From NCBI RefSeq assembly GCF_001591025.1, contig NZ_BCTZ01000013.1, positions 214,471-278,470 of the forward strand: a stretch of 64,000 bases of DNA, in the 5' to 3' direction. A program made the translations under genes and the position numbers. Shown here one piece after another: positions 44,293 through 52,231 of the stretch; the first letter of the stretch is position 1, and every line of letters begins with the position of its first letter. Under the pieces are notes generated by a model. That model saw only the letters and a program-made list of their open reading frames with translations. It searched no databases and had not been told where the DNA came from. This stretch comes from Sphingomonas soli NBRC 100801 (GTDB lineage Bacteria > Pseudomonadota > Alphaproteobacteria > Sphingomonadales > Sphingomonadaceae).

Positions 44293-44505
44293 ATGTGGAA
44301 TCGGCTGAAGATATTACGCGCAGAACGCGACTGGAGCCAGGCGGAGCTTGGCGGCCGGCTCGGCGTATCGCGCCAGGCAATCAACGCGATCGAGACGGGG
44401 AAGCACGATCCGTCGCTTCCGCTGGCGTTCAAGATCGCGCGCCTGTTCGCCATGCCGATCGAGGAGATTTTTTCCGATGTCGAACAAGCAGGCAGTGATG
44501 ACTAA
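44293..44505 (+). CDS. Small XRE-family regulator (single HTH)
   Basis: A 70-aa protein that is nearly all helix-turn-helix: LRAERDWSQAELGGRLGVSR, QAINAIETGKHDPSLPLAFK, then IARLFAMPIEEIF, the YozG-like short XRE group. It probably represses its own operon through the twin operators just upstream. Its 3' end overlaps the membrane protein gene by 29 bases in another frame, so the two are made from one message. Confidence 0.9.
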   Translation: MWNRLKILRAERDWSQAELGGRLGVSRQAINAIETGKHDPSLPLAFKIARLFAMPIEEIFSDVEQAGSDD

Positions 44506-44902
44506 GGGGCCGGGCGAACGCGCGGAGACGGTGCGCCGGCGCAATTATACCCTGATGGTCGCGGGCTTCATGGTGCTCGGCGCCATCACCGGGGCTATAT
44601 TCACGGCGCAGGGCGCGCATATCGAAGGCCTGTCGCCCCTCGCGGCGATCGCCGTGGCCGCGTCGCTGATGGTCGTGATGCCGCTGGGCAGCTGGTATTT
44701 CCTGCGCCACGTGGATGAACTTGAAATCCGCATCAATCTGGTCGCGAGCGCCTGGGCGTTGAACTTCTACGCGCTGGCCTATCCCGTCTGGTACGTGCTG
44801 TGGAAAGGGCACCTCGTGCGCGAGCCCAGCCACGAAATCCTGTTTCTAGCGACGGTCGTTGTGATGAGCGTAATCTATCTGTGGAAAAAGGCGCGGGCCT
44901 GA
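44477..44902 (+). CDS. Membrane protein paired with the XRE regulator
   Basis: A 141-aa protein from ATG 44477, inside the end of the XRE gene. About four membrane helices: YTLMVAGFMVLGAITGAIF, PLAAIAVAASLMVVMPLGSW, NLVASAWALNFYALAYPVWY and ILFLATVVVMSVIYLW. The charged stretch RHVDELEIRINL between helices 2 and 3 is a conserved-looking loop. Pairs of a tiny XRE repressor with a small membrane protein recur in bacteria, and the membrane partner's role is mostly unknown. Confidence 0.75.
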   Translation: MSNKQAVMTKGPGERAETVRRRNYTLMVAGFMVLGAITGAIFTAQGAHIEGLSPLAAIAVAASLMVVMPLGSWYFLRHVDELEIRINLVASAWALNFYALAYPVWYVLWKGHLVREPSHEILFLATVVVMSVIYLWKKARA

Positions 44903-44926
44903 ACCGCTGCCTGTGGAGTTATTCGG

Positions 44927-45811
44927 ATGCTGAAGAAGAAGCTTTTTGCCCTGGTCGCGTCGCTGGCGGCTTTCATCGCTGCGCCCGCCTGGGCGCAGAC
45001 GAAGGACGCCGATCCGGCAATCTGGGTGGTCAAGGACGACGACACCACTGTCTATCTGTTCGGCACGGTCCATGTGCTCAAGCCCGGTCTGAGCTGGTTT
45101 GACGAGGCGGTGAAGGACGCGTTCGACAAGAGTGACGAGGTCGTGCTCGAAATGGTCGAACCCGAGCCTGCTACGATGCAGGGCCTCATCATGAAGTTCG
45201 GCCTCAACACCACCGGTGTCCCCTTCACCGACAAATTGTCGGAAGCGAACCGCGCCAAGCTGGCGACCGCCGCCGCCGATCTCGGGATGCCCGTCGAGGC
45301 AACGGGCGCATTCGAGCCATGGCTCGTCGCCGTCATGGCGAGCATGGCACCTCTCAAGAAGCTTGGATACGAACCTGAGAGCGGCGCCGAACGTACGCTT
45401 TCGGATGCCGCAAAAGCCGCGAACAAACCTGTCATCGGGCTTGAGACCGCCGAACAGCAGCTCGGCTTTTTCGACACGCTGCCCAACGATCTTCAGATCA
45501 GCTATCTCGCCACCACCCTCCAAAATTACGACAAGGTCGGCCCCATGATCGAGAAGATGGTCGCACAATGGGCGGCCGGCGATCCGGTGGCGCTTGGCGA
45601 TACGATGAACGAGGGGATGCGCGAGACTCCCGAGATCGGCAAGGTGCTGCTCAGCGATCGCAATGCGCGTTGGGCCGAGTGGATCGAGAAGCGGATGGAG
45701 AAGCCGGGAACCGTCTTCGTCGCGGTCGGCGCAGGGCATCTTGCGGGCAATGACAGCGTGCAGAGCTACCTCGCCAAGCGCCGCCTGACCGCCACGCGCA
45801 TCGCATATTGA
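44927..45811 (+). CDS. TraB/GumN family protein
   Basis: A 294-aa protein with a signal peptide (LFALVASLAAFIAAPAWAQ). TVYLFGTVHVLKPGLSWF has the GTVH motif and VVAVGAGHLAGNDSVQSYL (reading FVAVGAGHLAG) the GAGHL motif of the TraB/GumN/Tiki superfamily, whose eukaryotic members are metalloproteases; EMVEPEP supplies the conserved Glu. It should be periplasmic. Bacterial members have no settled function. Its stop shares one base with the next start (TGATG). Confidence 0.88.
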   Translation: MLKKKLFALVASLAAFIAAPAWAQTKDADPAIWVVKDDDTTVYLFGTVHVLKPGLSWFDEAVKDAFDKSDEVVLEMVEPEPATMQGLIMKFGLNTTGVPFTDKLSEANRAKLATAAADLGMPVEATGAFEPWLVAVMASMAPLKKLGYEPESGAERTLSDAAKAANKPVIGLETAEQQLGFFDTLPNDLQISYLATTLQNYDKVGPMIEKMVAQWAAGDPVALGDTMNEGMRETPEIGKVLLSDRNARWAEWIEKRMEKPGTVFVAVGAGHLAGNDSVQSYLAKRRLTATRIAY

Positions 45812-46290
45812 TGGCGAAGCCCCGCCCGTTCCTCGGTCTGGTCGCAGGCGTCGCCGCGGGGCTCGTTGCCTCCGCGGCGATGGCTGCATTTCAGGCACAG
45901 GCCAAAAAACTGCTGCCCGATGATGAAGGCGGGGACGACCCGGCAACGGTGAAGGCCGCCGACAAGCTCGGCGAAGCCGTCACGGGTAAGCCTGTTCCCG
46001 AACCGCTTCGCGAGACCAGCGGACAGGCCGCACATTATGTCACCGGCGCGGTGCTGGGCGGCATCTATGGCGTGCTCACCGAATATCGCAGCGAAGCAAG
46101 CGCCGGTTTCGGCAGCGCTTATGGGGTCATCACGTCGGCGCTGATTGACGAAACGCTTGTGCCCGCCGCCGATCTGGGCCCGGCGCCGCAGGAGACGCCC
46201 CTCGCGACCCATGCTCATGGCGCGATGTCTCACCTTGTCTATGGCTGGGTCCTGGAAGGAGTCCGCGCGCTGATCGCCGGCAGGCGCTAG
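45811..46290 (+). CDS. DUF1440/YagU-like membrane protein
   Basis: A 159-aa protein from ATG 45811 overlapping the GumN stop by one base. LVAGVAAGLVASAAMAAFQ, HYVTGAVLGGIYGVLTEY, YGVITSALIDETLVPAADL and HGAMSHLVYGWVLEGV match the YagU-type small membrane proteins with Gly-rich helices. YagU in enteric bacteria is linked to acid tolerance; no such role is shown here. It converges with the exonuclease gene, overlapping four bases. Confidence 0.7.
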   Translation: MAKPRPFLGLVAGVAAGLVASAAMAAFQAQAKKLLPDDEGGDDPATVKAADKLGEAVTGKPVPEPLRETSGQAAHYVTGAVLGGIYGVLTEYRSEASAGFGSAYGVITSALIDETLVPAADLGPAPQETPLATHAHGAMSHLVYGWVLEGVRALIAGRR

Positions 46291-47054
46291 AGCAACAGGT
46301 CCTGCGGCGGCACGCCGCTGCGCTTCACCGCGCCGCCGCCTTGCCTGCGCGCATATTCCGTCTCCGCGCTGAAGCGAATGTCGGGATCGCGATCGTTCAT
46401 GAACGCGATCAGCGCATCCTCGTCGATCTCGGCATATTCGCGCCCGCGATCGGGGCCATAGCGCACGCGCGGCTCCAGCGCCGGCTCCTTCGACCATGCG
46501 ATCAATTGCTCGACGCTCGTCTCGTTGAGCATGTCGCGCAGGTGGAACGCCGTCACATAGGCGTCGGGAAAGGCGCGGTGCGCGGGCAGGCCGCGTTCGT
46601 GATCCATGCCCTCCGGCATCCGCCAATAGCGCAGATACTGGTTCGAGAAGCGCGGACTGCCCGGCCATAGCCGGAGCGCGCATTTATAGGTGCAGATCCA
46701 GTCCGCTCCACGCGTGAGCGCAGGCGTGCAGAATTGCTCCTCGAAACTCGCCCGATGGGCCGCCAGCGCCAGCCGGCGGGGCCAGGGATCGAGCAGCGGA
46801 CGCGCGACATCGTGCCACCACGGCGCATCGGCAACGTCCTCGTCGCGGATATGGTGGACCGCCATGGTCAGCGGCGGGATCGGCCGTCCCGGATTGACCA
46901 TCCGGCTGCCGCCTTCGCCATATAATTCCCAGCGTCCGTCCGCCCCCAGCGCCACGTCCTGCCAGCCGATCTCGACCACGGCATGCGCGGGCGGCTTTTC
47001 GCCGGTGGTCTCTAGATCGATAACGCGGATCAGGGTGGGCTGGGGTGGCGGCAT
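46287..47054 (-). CDS. DEDDh 3'-5' exonuclease (exonuclease X-like)
   Basis: A 255-aa DnaQ-fold nuclease. Exo I: IRVIDLETTG; Exo II: ALAAHRASFEEQF; Exo III: PAHRAFPDAYVTAFHL, with the His-x5-Asp of the DEDDh class. The C-terminal ~70 residues (YGPDRGREYAEIDEDAL, MNDRDPDIRFSAETEY) match the tail seen in exodeoxyribonuclease X-type proteins. It probably works in DNA repair. Confidence 0.86.
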   Translation of the reverse strand: MPPPQPTLIRVIDLETTGEKPPAHAVVEIGWQDVALGADGRWELYGEGGSRMVNPGRPIPPLTMAVHHIRDEDVADAPWWHDVARPLLDPWPRRLALAAHRASFEEQFCTPALTRGADWICTYKCALRLWPGSPRFSNQYLRYWRMPEGMDHERGLPAHRAFPDAYVTAFHLRDMLNETSVEQLIAWSKEPALEPRVRYGPDRGREYAEIDEDALIAFMNDRDPDIRFSAETEYARRQGGGAVKRSGVPPQDLLL

Positions 47055-47093
47055 TGGCGGCTAATTGGGGATTCGACCGCCCAAAAGCGAGTC

Positions 47094-47504
47094 CTAATCC
47101 TTCTGGCGCAGCCGTCCCTCGCCCGCCTTGTGATAGAATTGGCTCGCGATCAGCCAGCCCTTGATCGGGCGCAGCGGCAGCACGGTGAAGGCCAGCAGGA
47201 TCGGCAGGCTCAACACCATATGCACCCAGAAGGGCGGGCCCACATAGATCTCCAGCAGGATCGCGAACAGCACGCCCGGGACGCAGGCGAAGAGCTGGAC
47301 GAAGATCGCTGGACCATCGGCGGGGTCCGCATAGCCATAATCCAGCCCGCAGACTTCGCAGCCTTCGCGCATTTTCAGGAAGCCCTGAAAGATATGCCCC
47401 TGCCCACAACGCGGACAGCGCCCGCGCACGCCCGTCTGCACGGGCTCCAGGCGCGGCCAGCATTTGCCGGTCGCATCGATCTGCTTGGAGTATTCGACGG
47501 CCAT
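47094..47504 (-). CDS. DUF983 membrane protein with zinc-ribbon-like N-terminus
   Basis: A 136-aa protein from ATG 47504. Two Cys pairs, GRCPRCGQGHIF and CEVCGLDYGY, form a small zinc ribbon, and two membrane helices follow (IFVQLFACVPGVLFAILLEI, VHMVLSLPILLAFTVLPL), the layout of DUF983. The family occurs in alphaproteobacteria often near cytochrome oxidase genes, but no oxidase is here. The dyad GGACAATTTGTCC lies 38 bases upstream of its start. Confidence 0.87.
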   Translation of the reverse strand: MAVEYSKQIDATGKCWPRLEPVQTGVRGRCPRCGQGHIFQGFLKMREGCEVCGLDYGYADPADGPAIFVQLFACVPGVLFAILLEIYVGPPFWVHMVLSLPILLAFTVLPLRPIKGWLIASQFYHKAGEGRLRQKD

Positions 47505-47539
47505 TCCAACAATATAGGAAGCTGGATCGCTGCGCGCAG

Positions 47540-47556
47540 TTGGACAATTTGTCCCA
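47540..47556. promoter_or_regulatory. Dyad motif shared with the hemA upstream region
   Basis: TTGGACAATTTGTCCCA, with the perfect dyad GGACAA-T-TTGTCC, 36 bases before the DUF983 start and 16 bases beyond the pgmG stop. The same 17 bases with one change occur at 59587-59603, 50 bases before hemA. Possibly a shared operator; regulator unknown. Confidence 0.45.
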
Positions 47557-47571
47557 CCGCGCGCCGGGCGA

Positions 47572-48960
47572 TCAATGCCCCGCCTGCGGGCCCCGCTCCA
47601 GCCCGCTTGCCGCGAGCTGCGCGTCGATCATCGCCATCAGCCGGTCCAGGCGTTCCTGGCTCCTCGCCTCGGCGCGGGCGACCAGCACGTCCTGCGTGTT
47701 CGAAGCGCGCAGCAGCCACCAGCCATCCGGCGTATTGACCCGCGCGCCATCGGTGCGGTTCACATCCGCGCCCTCGGCCTCAAGCCGAGCCAGCACTTCG
47801 TCGACCACCGCAAACTTGCGGCTCTCGTCCACCTGGAATCGCATTTCCGGCGTGTTGACGAATTCGGGCATCTCGCCGCGGATCTCGGTCAGCGACTTGC
47901 CGATCACATGCACCGCGTTGATCAGCTGGACGGCAGCATATTGCGCGTCGTCAAAGCCGTAATAATCCTGCGCGAAGAAGATGTGCCCGCTCATCTCGCC
48001 CGCCAGCGGTGCGCCGGTTTCCTTCATCTTGGTCTTGATCAGCGAATGGCCGGTCTTCCACATCAGCGGCTGGCCGCCCAGCTCGGCGATGCGGTCGTAC
48101 AGCATCTGGCTGGCCTTCACGTCGGCGATGATTGTCGAGCCGGGCGCCTTGCGCAGCACGAGTACCGCCAGAATGGAGAGAAGCTGATCGCCCCAGATCA
48201 CCCGGCCAGTGCCGTCGATCGCGCCGACACGGTCGCCATCGCCGTCGAAAGCCAGTCCGAAATCGAGCTGCTTCTCGGCGACAAGCCGCTTGAGGTCGGC
48301 CAGATTCTTCTCTTCGGTGGGATCGGGATGATGGTTGGGGAAATTGCCGTCCACTTCGGTGAAGAGCGTGTGATGCTCACCCGGCAGCAGCTTGACGAGC
48401 TTCTCGATCACCGGGCCGGCGGCGCCATTGCCCGTGTCCCAGCCGATCCGGTAGGTGCCGCCCGAATAGCCCGCCAGCAGCCGGCCGACATACAGGTCCT
48501 CGATATCGGCGTCGGTCACCGTCTCGGTGCCGTCACCGTCTTCCCAATCACATTCCGCCGCCAGCTTGCCGATCGTCTGGATGTCCTGCCCGAAAAACGG
48601 AAGATGCTGGAACACCATCTTGAAGCCATTGTAATTGCCGGGATTATGGCTGCCGGTTATCTGGATGCCGCCGTCCACCTCTAGCGTGGCTTCGGCATAA
48701 TAGAGCATCGGGGTCGGCCCCATGCCGGTGCGCACCACGTCGCAACCCGAAGCCGTCAGCCCCTCGACCAGCGCATCGCGAAGCATCGGCGAAGAGATGC
48801 GCCCGTCCCAGCCCACCGCGACGCGCTTGCCGCCCGCGCGGCGCAGCAATGTCGCGAAACCGCGCCCGATCGCCCGCGCGTCGTCCGGACCCAGGGTCTG
48901 GCCGACGATGCCGCGTATGTCATATTCGCGCAGCGACGTGGGGTCGAAACGATGTGTCAT
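47572..48960 (-). CDS. pgmG: Phosphomannomutase/phosphoglucomutase
   Basis: A 462-aa alpha-D-phosphohexomutase interconverting hexose 6- and 1-phosphates for nucleotide-sugar, exopolysaccharide and cell-wall synthesis. N-terminus LREYDIRGIVGQTLG; phosphoserine in QITGSHNPGNYNGFK; metal loop in AFDGDGDRVGAID; sugar-binding AGEMSGHIFF; phosphate-binding RASNTQDVLVARAEA. It matches the bifunctional AlgC/PgmG type that feeds gellan-like polymers in sphingomonads. The dyad-bearing gap with DUF983 lies downstream. Confidence 0.95.
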   Translation of the reverse strand: MTHRFDPTSLREYDIRGIVGQTLGPDDARAIGRGFATLLRRAGGKRVAVGWDGRISSPMLRDALVEGLTASGCDVVRTGMGPTPMLYYAEATLEVDGGIQITGSHNPGNYNGFKMVFQHLPFFGQDIQTIGKLAAECDWEDGDGTETVTDADIEDLYVGRLLAGYSGGTYRIGWDTGNGAAGPVIEKLVKLLPGEHHTLFTEVDGNFPNHHPDPTEEKNLADLKRLVAEKQLDFGLAFDGDGDRVGAIDGTGRVIWGDQLLSILAVLVLRKAPGSTIIADVKASQMLYDRIAELGGQPLMWKTGHSLIKTKMKETGAPLAGEMSGHIFFAQDYYGFDDAQYAAVQLINAVHVIGKSLTEIRGEMPEFVNTPEMRFQVDESRKFAVVDEVLARLEAEGADVNRTDGARVNTPDGWWLLRASNTQDVLVARAEARSQERLDRLMAMIDAQLAASGLERGPQAGH

Positions 48961-49021
48961 GGTGCCTCCCGGAATTTGTTGAGGGCCTAATCCGCGAGCC
49001 CGCGCGAAGTTGCAAGCAAAG

Positions 49022-49273
49022 CTACTTGAGCAACGCGTCCCGCGCCGCGTTGATCCGCCGCGTCAGTTCTGCCGATCCGCCCTTGTCCGGATGCAACGCT
49101 GCCACCAGCCGACGGTGCGCCGCGCGGATCTCGTCGGCCCCCGCCTCGGCGCTCACCCCCAGGATCTCGCGTGCCTCGTCGCGGGCGAGCACGGGCCGGG
49201 GCTTGGGGCGCGGCCGGATAAACATGTAATAGATCGCCCCGGCGATCAGCGCGGCGAAGAGTATCTTCGCCAT
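49022..49273 (-). CDS. Membrane-anchored J-domain protein
   Basis: An 83-aa protein with one N-terminal membrane helix (ILFAALIAGAIYYMFI), a Pro/Arg linker, and a J domain (AREILGVSAEAGADEIRAAH, then LHPDKGGSAELTRRINAARD) with the essential HPD tripeptide. It resembles mitochondrial Tim14-type proteins, and should stimulate DnaK at the membrane. The start base 49273 is also the last base of the mipZ stop (TGATG), so translation is coupled. Confidence 0.88.
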   Translation of the reverse strand: MAKILFAALIAGAIYYMFIRPRPKPRPVLARDEAREILGVSAEAGADEIRAAHRRLVAALHPDKGGSAELTRRINAARDALLK

Positions 49274-50067
49274 CAGGCGAACAGCGGCAGCGCGACTTCG
49301 GGCAGCGCCAGCCCGCTCATCATCTCGCGCAATTCCTGCCGCGCGGCGACATGGCTGAGTCCCATCGCGCCAAATTCGCCCGCATCCAGCATGGTCAGCC
49401 CCTGCGGGAACAGCTCGCGATAGATGACGCGCTCGGACAGGCCGGAGATCACGCGGAAGCCGACGCGCTTGGAAAGCTGGTCGATCGCTTCGGACACGCG
49501 CTTCATGTTGCGCGCCTCGATATGCTGCATGCGGTTGCGCAGCACCACCCAGTCGATGCTCTCGCCATCCGCCTTGGCGCGTCGCTTGCGCGATTCCCAG
49601 ATCATCTCGGAATAGAAGCTCGGGCGGGAAACGCGGAAGGTTTCCGGGTCCACCTGCCCGATCAGGTCGAAATCGACAAAGCTGTCGTTCATCGGCGTGA
49701 CCAGCGTATCGGCGTTCGTCACCGAAATCCGGGCAAACTTGTCGTCGCGTCCCGGCGTGTCGATCACCAGGAAGTCGGCATTCTCGCCCAGCCGCTCCAG
49801 CGTGGACGAGAAATAATCCATGCTCTCGCCGTCATGCGTTTCATAAACCGGCATCGGCAGGTCCCGCCCGGTCCGCCGGATCGTTTCCCGCCGATTGTCG
49901 AGATAGCGGCCCATGGTGCGCTGGCGATGGTCGAGATCGAAGCACGCCACGCGCGCGCCCTTGAAGGCGAGCGCGATCGCGGCATGCACCGCAGTGGTGG
50001 ACTTGCCCGTGCCGCCTTTCTCGTTGGCGAAAACCAGTACGTGCAATCGCTTCGATCCGTCGCTCAA
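49273..50067 (-). CDS. mipZ: MipZ-type division-plane positioning ATPase
   Basis: A 264-aa ParA/MinD-superfamily ATPase. The start is taken as TTG 50067 (MSDGSKRLHVLVFANEKGG) as in other MipZ proteins; TTG 50046 is an alternative. Deviant Walker A NEKGGTGKSTTAVH, ACFDLDHRQRTMGRYLDNRR, Walker B FLVIDTPGRDD, and ISVTNADTLVTPMNDSFVDFD are strong MipZ segments. In alphaproteobacteria MipZ binds ParB near the origin and blocks FtsZ assembly away from midcell. It is divergent from panC. Confidence 0.93.
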   Translation of the reverse strand: MSDGSKRLHVLVFANEKGGTGKSTTAVHAAIALAFKGARVACFDLDHRQRTMGRYLDNRRETIRRTGRDLPMPVYETHDGESMDYFSSTLERLGENADFLVIDTPGRDDKFARISVTNADTLVTPMNDSFVDFDLIGQVDPETFRVSRPSFYSEMIWESRKRRAKADGESIDWVVLRNRMQHIEARNMKRVSEAIDQLSKRVGFRVISGLSERVIYRELFPQGLTMLDAGEFGAMGLSHVAARQELREMMSGLALPEVALPLFA

Positions 50068-50148
50068 GACTAACCAACTTCCGTTATTGATCGTGCCGCC
50101 CCTCCCCCATAGAAGGCCGCCCTTCCTCTGTATCGAAAGTGTTAACGC

Positions 50149-50988
50149 GTGCAAACCACCCGTCGCGTCGATGAGCTTCGAGAGACGATTTCCGCTTACC
50201 GCGCCGCCGGTGCGCGTATCGCGCTGGTGCCCACTATGGGCGCGCTCCATGCGGGACATATGGCGCTGGTTGAAGAGGCCAAGCTTGCCGCCGATCGCGT
50301 CGTCGTCTCGATCTTCGTCAATCCCACGCAATTCGCCCCGAACGAGGATTTCGCCCAATATCCGCGCAAGGAGCAGGCGGATTCGCGGATGCTGACCGCT
50401 GCGGGCGTCGACCTGCTCTGGATGCCACCGGTCGAGGAAATGTATCCCAACGGCCCGGAAATCGACGTGCGCGCAAGCGAGATCGGCGATGTGCTCGACG
50501 GTGCGCACCGGCCCGGGCACTTCGACGGCGTCACCACGGTCGTCGCGCGCCTGTTCGATCAGGTCCGTCCCGATGTCGCCTTGTTCGGCGAGAAGGACTG
50601 GCAGCAGCTTGCGGTGATCCGCCGCATGGTGCTGGATCTGAAGCTCCCGCTCGTGATCCAGGGGGTGCCGACCCAGCGCGAGGATGACGGCCTAGCCCTC
50701 TCCTCCCGCAACGCCTATCTGTTACCCGAGGACCGGGCGAAGGCAGTTGCGCTGCCCCGCGCGCTGGGGGCCGCCGAGCGCAGCATCGCGACCGGGGGCG
50801 ATCCGGCGGCTGCGCTGGCCCAGGCGATCGACACGCTCACCGCTGCCGGCTTCGATGTGGATTATGTCGAGTTGCGCGACGCAGCCACGCTGGGCGCCCC
50901 GATCGAGGGGCAGCCGATGCGCCTGCTCGCCGCTGCGCGGATCGGCGGGACCCGGCTGATCGACAACATCGCCGTAACCCATGAATAA
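50149..50988 (+). CDS. panC: Pantothenate synthetase
   Basis: A 279-aa enzyme joining pantoate and beta-alanine with ATP, last step of pantothenate synthesis. GTG start 50149. Motifs: LVPTMGALHAGHMALVEEA (HIGH-like ATP site), VSIFVNPTQFAPNEDF, HRPGHFDGVTTVV, ALFGEKDWQQL, and DGLALSSRNAYL with the KMSK-like SSRN. Length normal. Confidence 0.96.
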   Translation: MQTTRRVDELRETISAYRAAGARIALVPTMGALHAGHMALVEEAKLAADRVVVSIFVNPTQFAPNEDFAQYPRKEQADSRMLTAAGVDLLWMPPVEEMYPNGPEIDVRASEIGDVLDGAHRPGHFDGVTTVVARLFDQVRPDVALFGEKDWQQLAVIRRMVLDLKLPLVIQGVPTQREDDGLALSSRNAYLLPEDRAKAVALPRALGAAERSIATGGDPAAALAQAIDTLTAAGFDVDYVELRDAATLGAPIEGQPMRLLAAARIGGTRLIDNIAVTHE

Positions 50989-51075
50989 GCACGGTTAAAT
51001 GGCGTTAACCATTTGTTGTGAGATTGCCTGCGAGAACCCGCAACGACCCAGTGAGGGTGGAAAAGGGGTAGCGGC

Positions 51076-51372
51076 ATGGGCAGCAGTCTCAAGAGCGCAC
51101 AGTTTCTGATCGAAAGTCGGCTCCGCGATGCGGCGCGCGGCGATACCAATGCATGCTTTGATCTGGGCATGGTCTATTCGAGCGGGGCGGAGGGCATGCC
51201 CATCGACCTGATCGAAGCGCACAAATGGTTCAATCTGGCCGCCATGTCGGGGGACGAACGCGCCAAGGATTGCCGCGCAGAGATCAGCGAAGACATGACC
51301 GCGCGCGAGATCATCGAAGCGCAGAAGGCCGCGCGTGCGTGGCTGATCCTCACCCAAGCCCGCGCCGCCTGA
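51076..51372 (+). CDS. Sel1-repeat-like small protein
   Basis: A 98-aa protein from ATG 51076 with AAAGGGG upstream. RGDTNACFDLGMVYSSG and DLIEAHKWFNLAAMSGDERA form one Sel1-type repeat (helix pair), followed by a charged helix. Such proteins are common adaptors in alphaproteobacteria; its partner is unknown. Upstream, GGTTAA (50993-50998) and TTAACC (51005-51010) form a palindrome that may be a regulator half-site pair. Confidence 0.8.
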   Translation: MGSSLKSAQFLIESRLRDAARGDTNACFDLGMVYSSGAEGMPIDLIEAHKWFNLAAMSGDERAKDCRAEISEDMTAREIIEAQKAARAWLILTQARAA

Positions 51373-51454
51373 GCGCACGCACAGCGATACGCGCCTGATA
51401 TTCGACTTCGTCGCAGCATCGGCCTAGCTTTCTCCCGATAGAGGGAGAGCACCG

Positions 51455-51847
51455 ATGCATTTGACGGTAACTGGCTTCACGGCCGCCGCGCTCGCGATCC
51501 TGCTTGTGCTGCTTGCGCTCGACACGATCCGAAACCGCTTTCGCACGCGCAAGCCCTTCGGCCTCGGCGACGACCCCGGTCTCACCTCAGCCAGCCGCGC
51601 GCATGGCAACCTCGCCGAAAACGCGCCGATTACGCTGATCCTGATGGGCCTCCTCGAATTTGGCGGGGCGGACCGCCAGATCCTCATCTATCTCGCAGTG
51701 GCCTTCGTCAGCGCACGGCTACTCCACGCGCTGGGGCTCTACGTCCAGACGAAGGGGCCGCCCCCGCTCCCGCGCGCGCTGGGCGTCATCGCCACGCTCG
51801 CGATCCAGCTCGGGCTGGCTGCCTGGCTGATTGCGCGGCTGCTTTAG
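51455..51847 (+). CDS. MAPEG-family membrane protein
   Basis: A 130-aa protein with about four helices (LAILLVLLALDTIRNRF, NAPITLILMGLLEFGG, ILIYLAVAFVSARLLHALGL, VIATLAIQLGLAAWLIARLL). SRAHGNLAENAPITLILMG is the MAPEG signature (R-A-x-x-N-x-x-E) that binds glutathione in the eukaryotic members. Ribosome site GAGGGAGAG precedes ATG 51455. Probably a glutathione-linked inner-membrane enzyme of YecN type. Confidence 0.88.
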   Translation: MHLTVTGFTAAALAILLVLLALDTIRNRFRTRKPFGLGDDPGLTSASRAHGNLAENAPITLILMGLLEFGGADRQILIYLAVAFVSARLLHALGLYVQTKGPPPLPRALGVIATLAIQLGLAAWLIARLL

Positions 51848-52230
51848 CCCGCAGCGACGATGCATTTCTCGAGCGTCGCGCGTTCGCTCTCGCGCATCGG
51901 CTGCCCTTTGTACGAATAGAAACGGACCCGCCGCCTTTCGCCCAGTTCGGCCACGTCGACCATCGTCCTGCGCCCCTCGTTGAGCGCGCGCTTGATACTC
52001 GGCTCCCAGCGTAGTGAGCCCCAGGCTTCCTGGCCGGACAGCCCCAGGCCGCCATCCTTGATCAGGCAATCGCGTATCGTGCTTTCCGGCGTAGCCGTGG
52101 TTCGCTCGAACACCACCACGGCCTTCGCGGCTTCCTCGGCCAGCTTCCGATCGCCATCGCGCCACTGGATCGCCGCCACGATCAGGATCAACGCGCCAAA
52201 GGCGAAGATGACCAGACGTGGCGGCCGCAT
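51844..52230 (-). CDS. Hypothetical protein with N-terminal anchor
   Basis: A 128-aa protein. The start PRLVIFAFGALILIVAAIQW is a signal anchor; the rest contains STIRDCLIKDGGLGLSGQEAW and ESERATLEKCIVAAG with two cysteines. No family recognised. The start codon lies just beyond the topA stop (52232) on the same strand, so it is probably co-transcribed with topA; its end overlaps the MAPEG gene convergently. Confidence 0.65.
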   Translation of the reverse strand: MRPPRLVIFAFGALILIVAAIQWRDGDRKLAEEAAKAVVVFERTTATPESTIRDCLIKDGGLGLSGQEAWGSLRWEPSIKRALNEGRRTMVDVAELGERRRVRFYSYKGQPMRESERATLEKCIVAAG

Positions 52231-52231
52231 C

